Below are positions 21,231 through 22,235 of a stretch of 22,235 nt of DNA, piece after piece. The DNA comes from Saccoglossus kowalevskii (lineage: Eukaryota; Hemichordata; Enteropneusta; Harrimaniidae): positions 461,602 through 483,836 of the forward strand of contig NW_003134346.1 in NCBI RefSeq assembly GCF_000003605.2, written 5' to 3'. Made by a program: the position numbers and the translations under genes. Numbering within the stretch: the stretch's first letter is position 1; each line of letters opens with the position of its first letter. The notes beneath the pieces are model-generated. The model saw only the letters and a program-made list of their open reading frames with translations. It did not search any database and was not told where the DNA came from.

Positions 21231-21690
21231 AGTAGGTTACACGATGATTATACATCATCTGGCGTTAATGGCCTGTTCCCTCCTACAACAGTGCTTGAGC
21301 CAGGAAATGCCATAATAAGGTCATATGACTTTACATGGTCATCCGTTATGGAAGTCTTCTATTTTGTATAATGCCACCACTGATTGCATGTTCATGTCTA
21401 AAAAATGCTTAAAAGATTACATTTATGCATGTTAATAAGGATACGTGACCATATATGGTCATCTGATATATTATTCATACTTTTTACCAGTGCTACCATA
21501 TTATCTCTTGTTGCATGTTCCTATCTGCAATAGTTTTTGAGATATTGTAGATATGCATATTATTAAGGTCACAAGACCTTATACGGTCAGCTATTATGTT
21601 TGGCATATCTATTGTACATTGCTACTGTTTTTCCAATGTGTCCACAGATTCTCATTTGCAAATCGCTTTTTCAGAATGTATTATGTATTG
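21231..21690 (+). repeat. Four diverged tandem copies of a 75-140 bp unit
   Basis: Copies begin at about 21231 (short, roughly 74 bp), 21305, 21425 and 21553. Shared words in order are: AAGG/AGG then GTCAYRWGAC-like, a CArG-like core, GGTCATC/GGTCAGC, TTGCATGTTC or similar, TCTGCAATAGTTTTTGAG-like, and ATATGCAT. The AAGG words at 21317, 21437 and 21565 give spacings of 120 and 128 bp. The first copy lacks about 45 bp of the middle. Similarity is clearest between copies two and three. Confidence 0.75.
21449..21458. promoter_or_regulatory. Perfect CArG box (SRF-type site) inside repeat copy 3
   Basis: CCATATATGG fits CC(A/T)6GG exactly and sits in a 14-bp palindrome (GACCATATATGGTC). The equivalent positions in the neighbouring copies are CTTTACATGG (21329-21338) and CCTTATACGG (21577-21586), which are near-matches. 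Confidence 0.4.
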
Positions 21691-21999
21691 CCAATTCAAT
21701 ATACAGTGCATACTGGGCTCTCCCCTTTACCGAAAATGCATTGCACAATATGAAGAAAAAAAAATTGTAAAACACTCGAAAATCTTCTTCCCCTGATCGG
21801 CTGGGTTTTGTGACGAGAGGGATGAGATCTTCGTCAATATCAATTATATAAATTGAAAACAAATCATTCAAATCGAAAATAGCCAATTTCACTTTTTCAC
21901 AAAAACGATGATTTCAGACAAACCACGAGACCTGGGTACGTGATTTTCACAGAGAAAACTCTACTGGTCGTGTAATCTGGTCACAACTAATTGGTCAAT
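21691..21999. other. Non-coding stretch
   Basis: No gene recognised. A 73-codon minus-strand frame (21671-21892) overlaps plus-strand frames and is compositional. Confidence 0.4.
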
Positions 22000-22016
22000 T
22001 TATGTAAATTACATAA
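22000..22016. promoter_or_regulatory. 17-bp palindrome of two inverted PAR-bZIP/NFIL3-type sites
   Basis: TTATGTAA-A-TTACATAA. Each arm equals the TTATGTAA core recognised by HLF/DBP/NFIL3-type bZIP factors. Binding is inferred; the symmetry is seen directly. Confidence 0.4.
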
Positions 22017-22235
22017 TCCAATATGGCAGCCAAGGCACGTGATAAATGGAGACTATCCAGCCAATTTAACACAGTCACTTTGCAGAAGCGGGACACAAAG
22101 AATGGATATCTCAATTTTCAGCCTTAAATAGTGCAGCCTGTTTTTTGAAAGATTTTTGAAAAAAATGGCGAAAGATTAATAATAATAAACGTTACAATAA
22201 CAATAGGCTATCAAGCCTGAAGGGCCGCGAAAGCC
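22017..22235. other. Right-edge stretch with possible repeat terminus
   Basis: After an (AAT)-rich run (about 22175-22205) comes a GC-rich edge with a small hairpin AGGCT-ATCA-AGCCT (22206-22219) and GGGCCGCGAAAGCC at the very end. The sudden composition change may mark the start of another element outside the window. Confidence 0.3.

Noticed and set aside
20981-21960. GAGACCTGGG words at about 20981 and 21929 as ends of one element
   Set aside because: Similarity is limited to about 10-12 bp in the same orientation and does not extend; no terminal repeat structure.

Overview
The window looks like intergenic or intronic DNA from an animal, most likely an aquatic invertebrate. The reasons are an AT-rich composition, no long open reading frame, eukaryotic retrotransposon wreckage (a LINE, a Ty3/gypsy element, tRNA-like SINE fragments), simple-sequence tracts, and no bacterial-style genes, ribosome binding sites or operons. 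I cannot name the species. No complete protein-coding gene can be supported. The many short open frames (60-137 codons) are what AT-rich non-coding DNA gives by chance or lie inside decayed repeats.

Layout. 1-1265 (minus strand): a badly decayed LINE reverse-transcriptase ORF that runs off the left edge. 1335-2760 (plus strand): a decayed, internally deleted Ty3/gypsy gag-pol with gag core, two zinc knuckles, the end of the protease, the reverse-transcriptase palm and the start of the connection/RNase H region, all broken by stops and frameshifts. 3680-4500: two tRNA-like SINE candidates. 4540-5560: unclassified DNA with somewhat longer open frames. 6750-6875: a 104-bp scrap of the 3' end of another LINE, flanked by an exact 11-bp target-site duplication. 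7000-16590: mostly featureless AT-rich DNA containing a 12-bp tandem repeat, a pentanucleotide array, an (AT)n tract, four perfect TGACGTCA (CRE-type) palindromes and one candidate internal exon at 11261-11377. 16590-16800: a GC-skewed block that resembles a dispersed repeat. 17598-17728: a strikingly GC-rich inverted repeat. 19367-19419: a 20-bp imperfect hairpin. 21231-21690: four diverged tandem copies of a 75-140 bp unit, each with a CArG-like or hairpin core. 22000-22016: a 17-bp palindrome formed by two inverted PAR-bZIP-type sites.

No genes act together here. The readable story is layered retrotransposon insertion and decay, plus scattered structured or regulatory-looking motifs. I did not find a convincing new biological system. 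The best leads are the CArG-like tandem array, the GC-rich inverted repeat, the CRE palindromes and the candidate exon.
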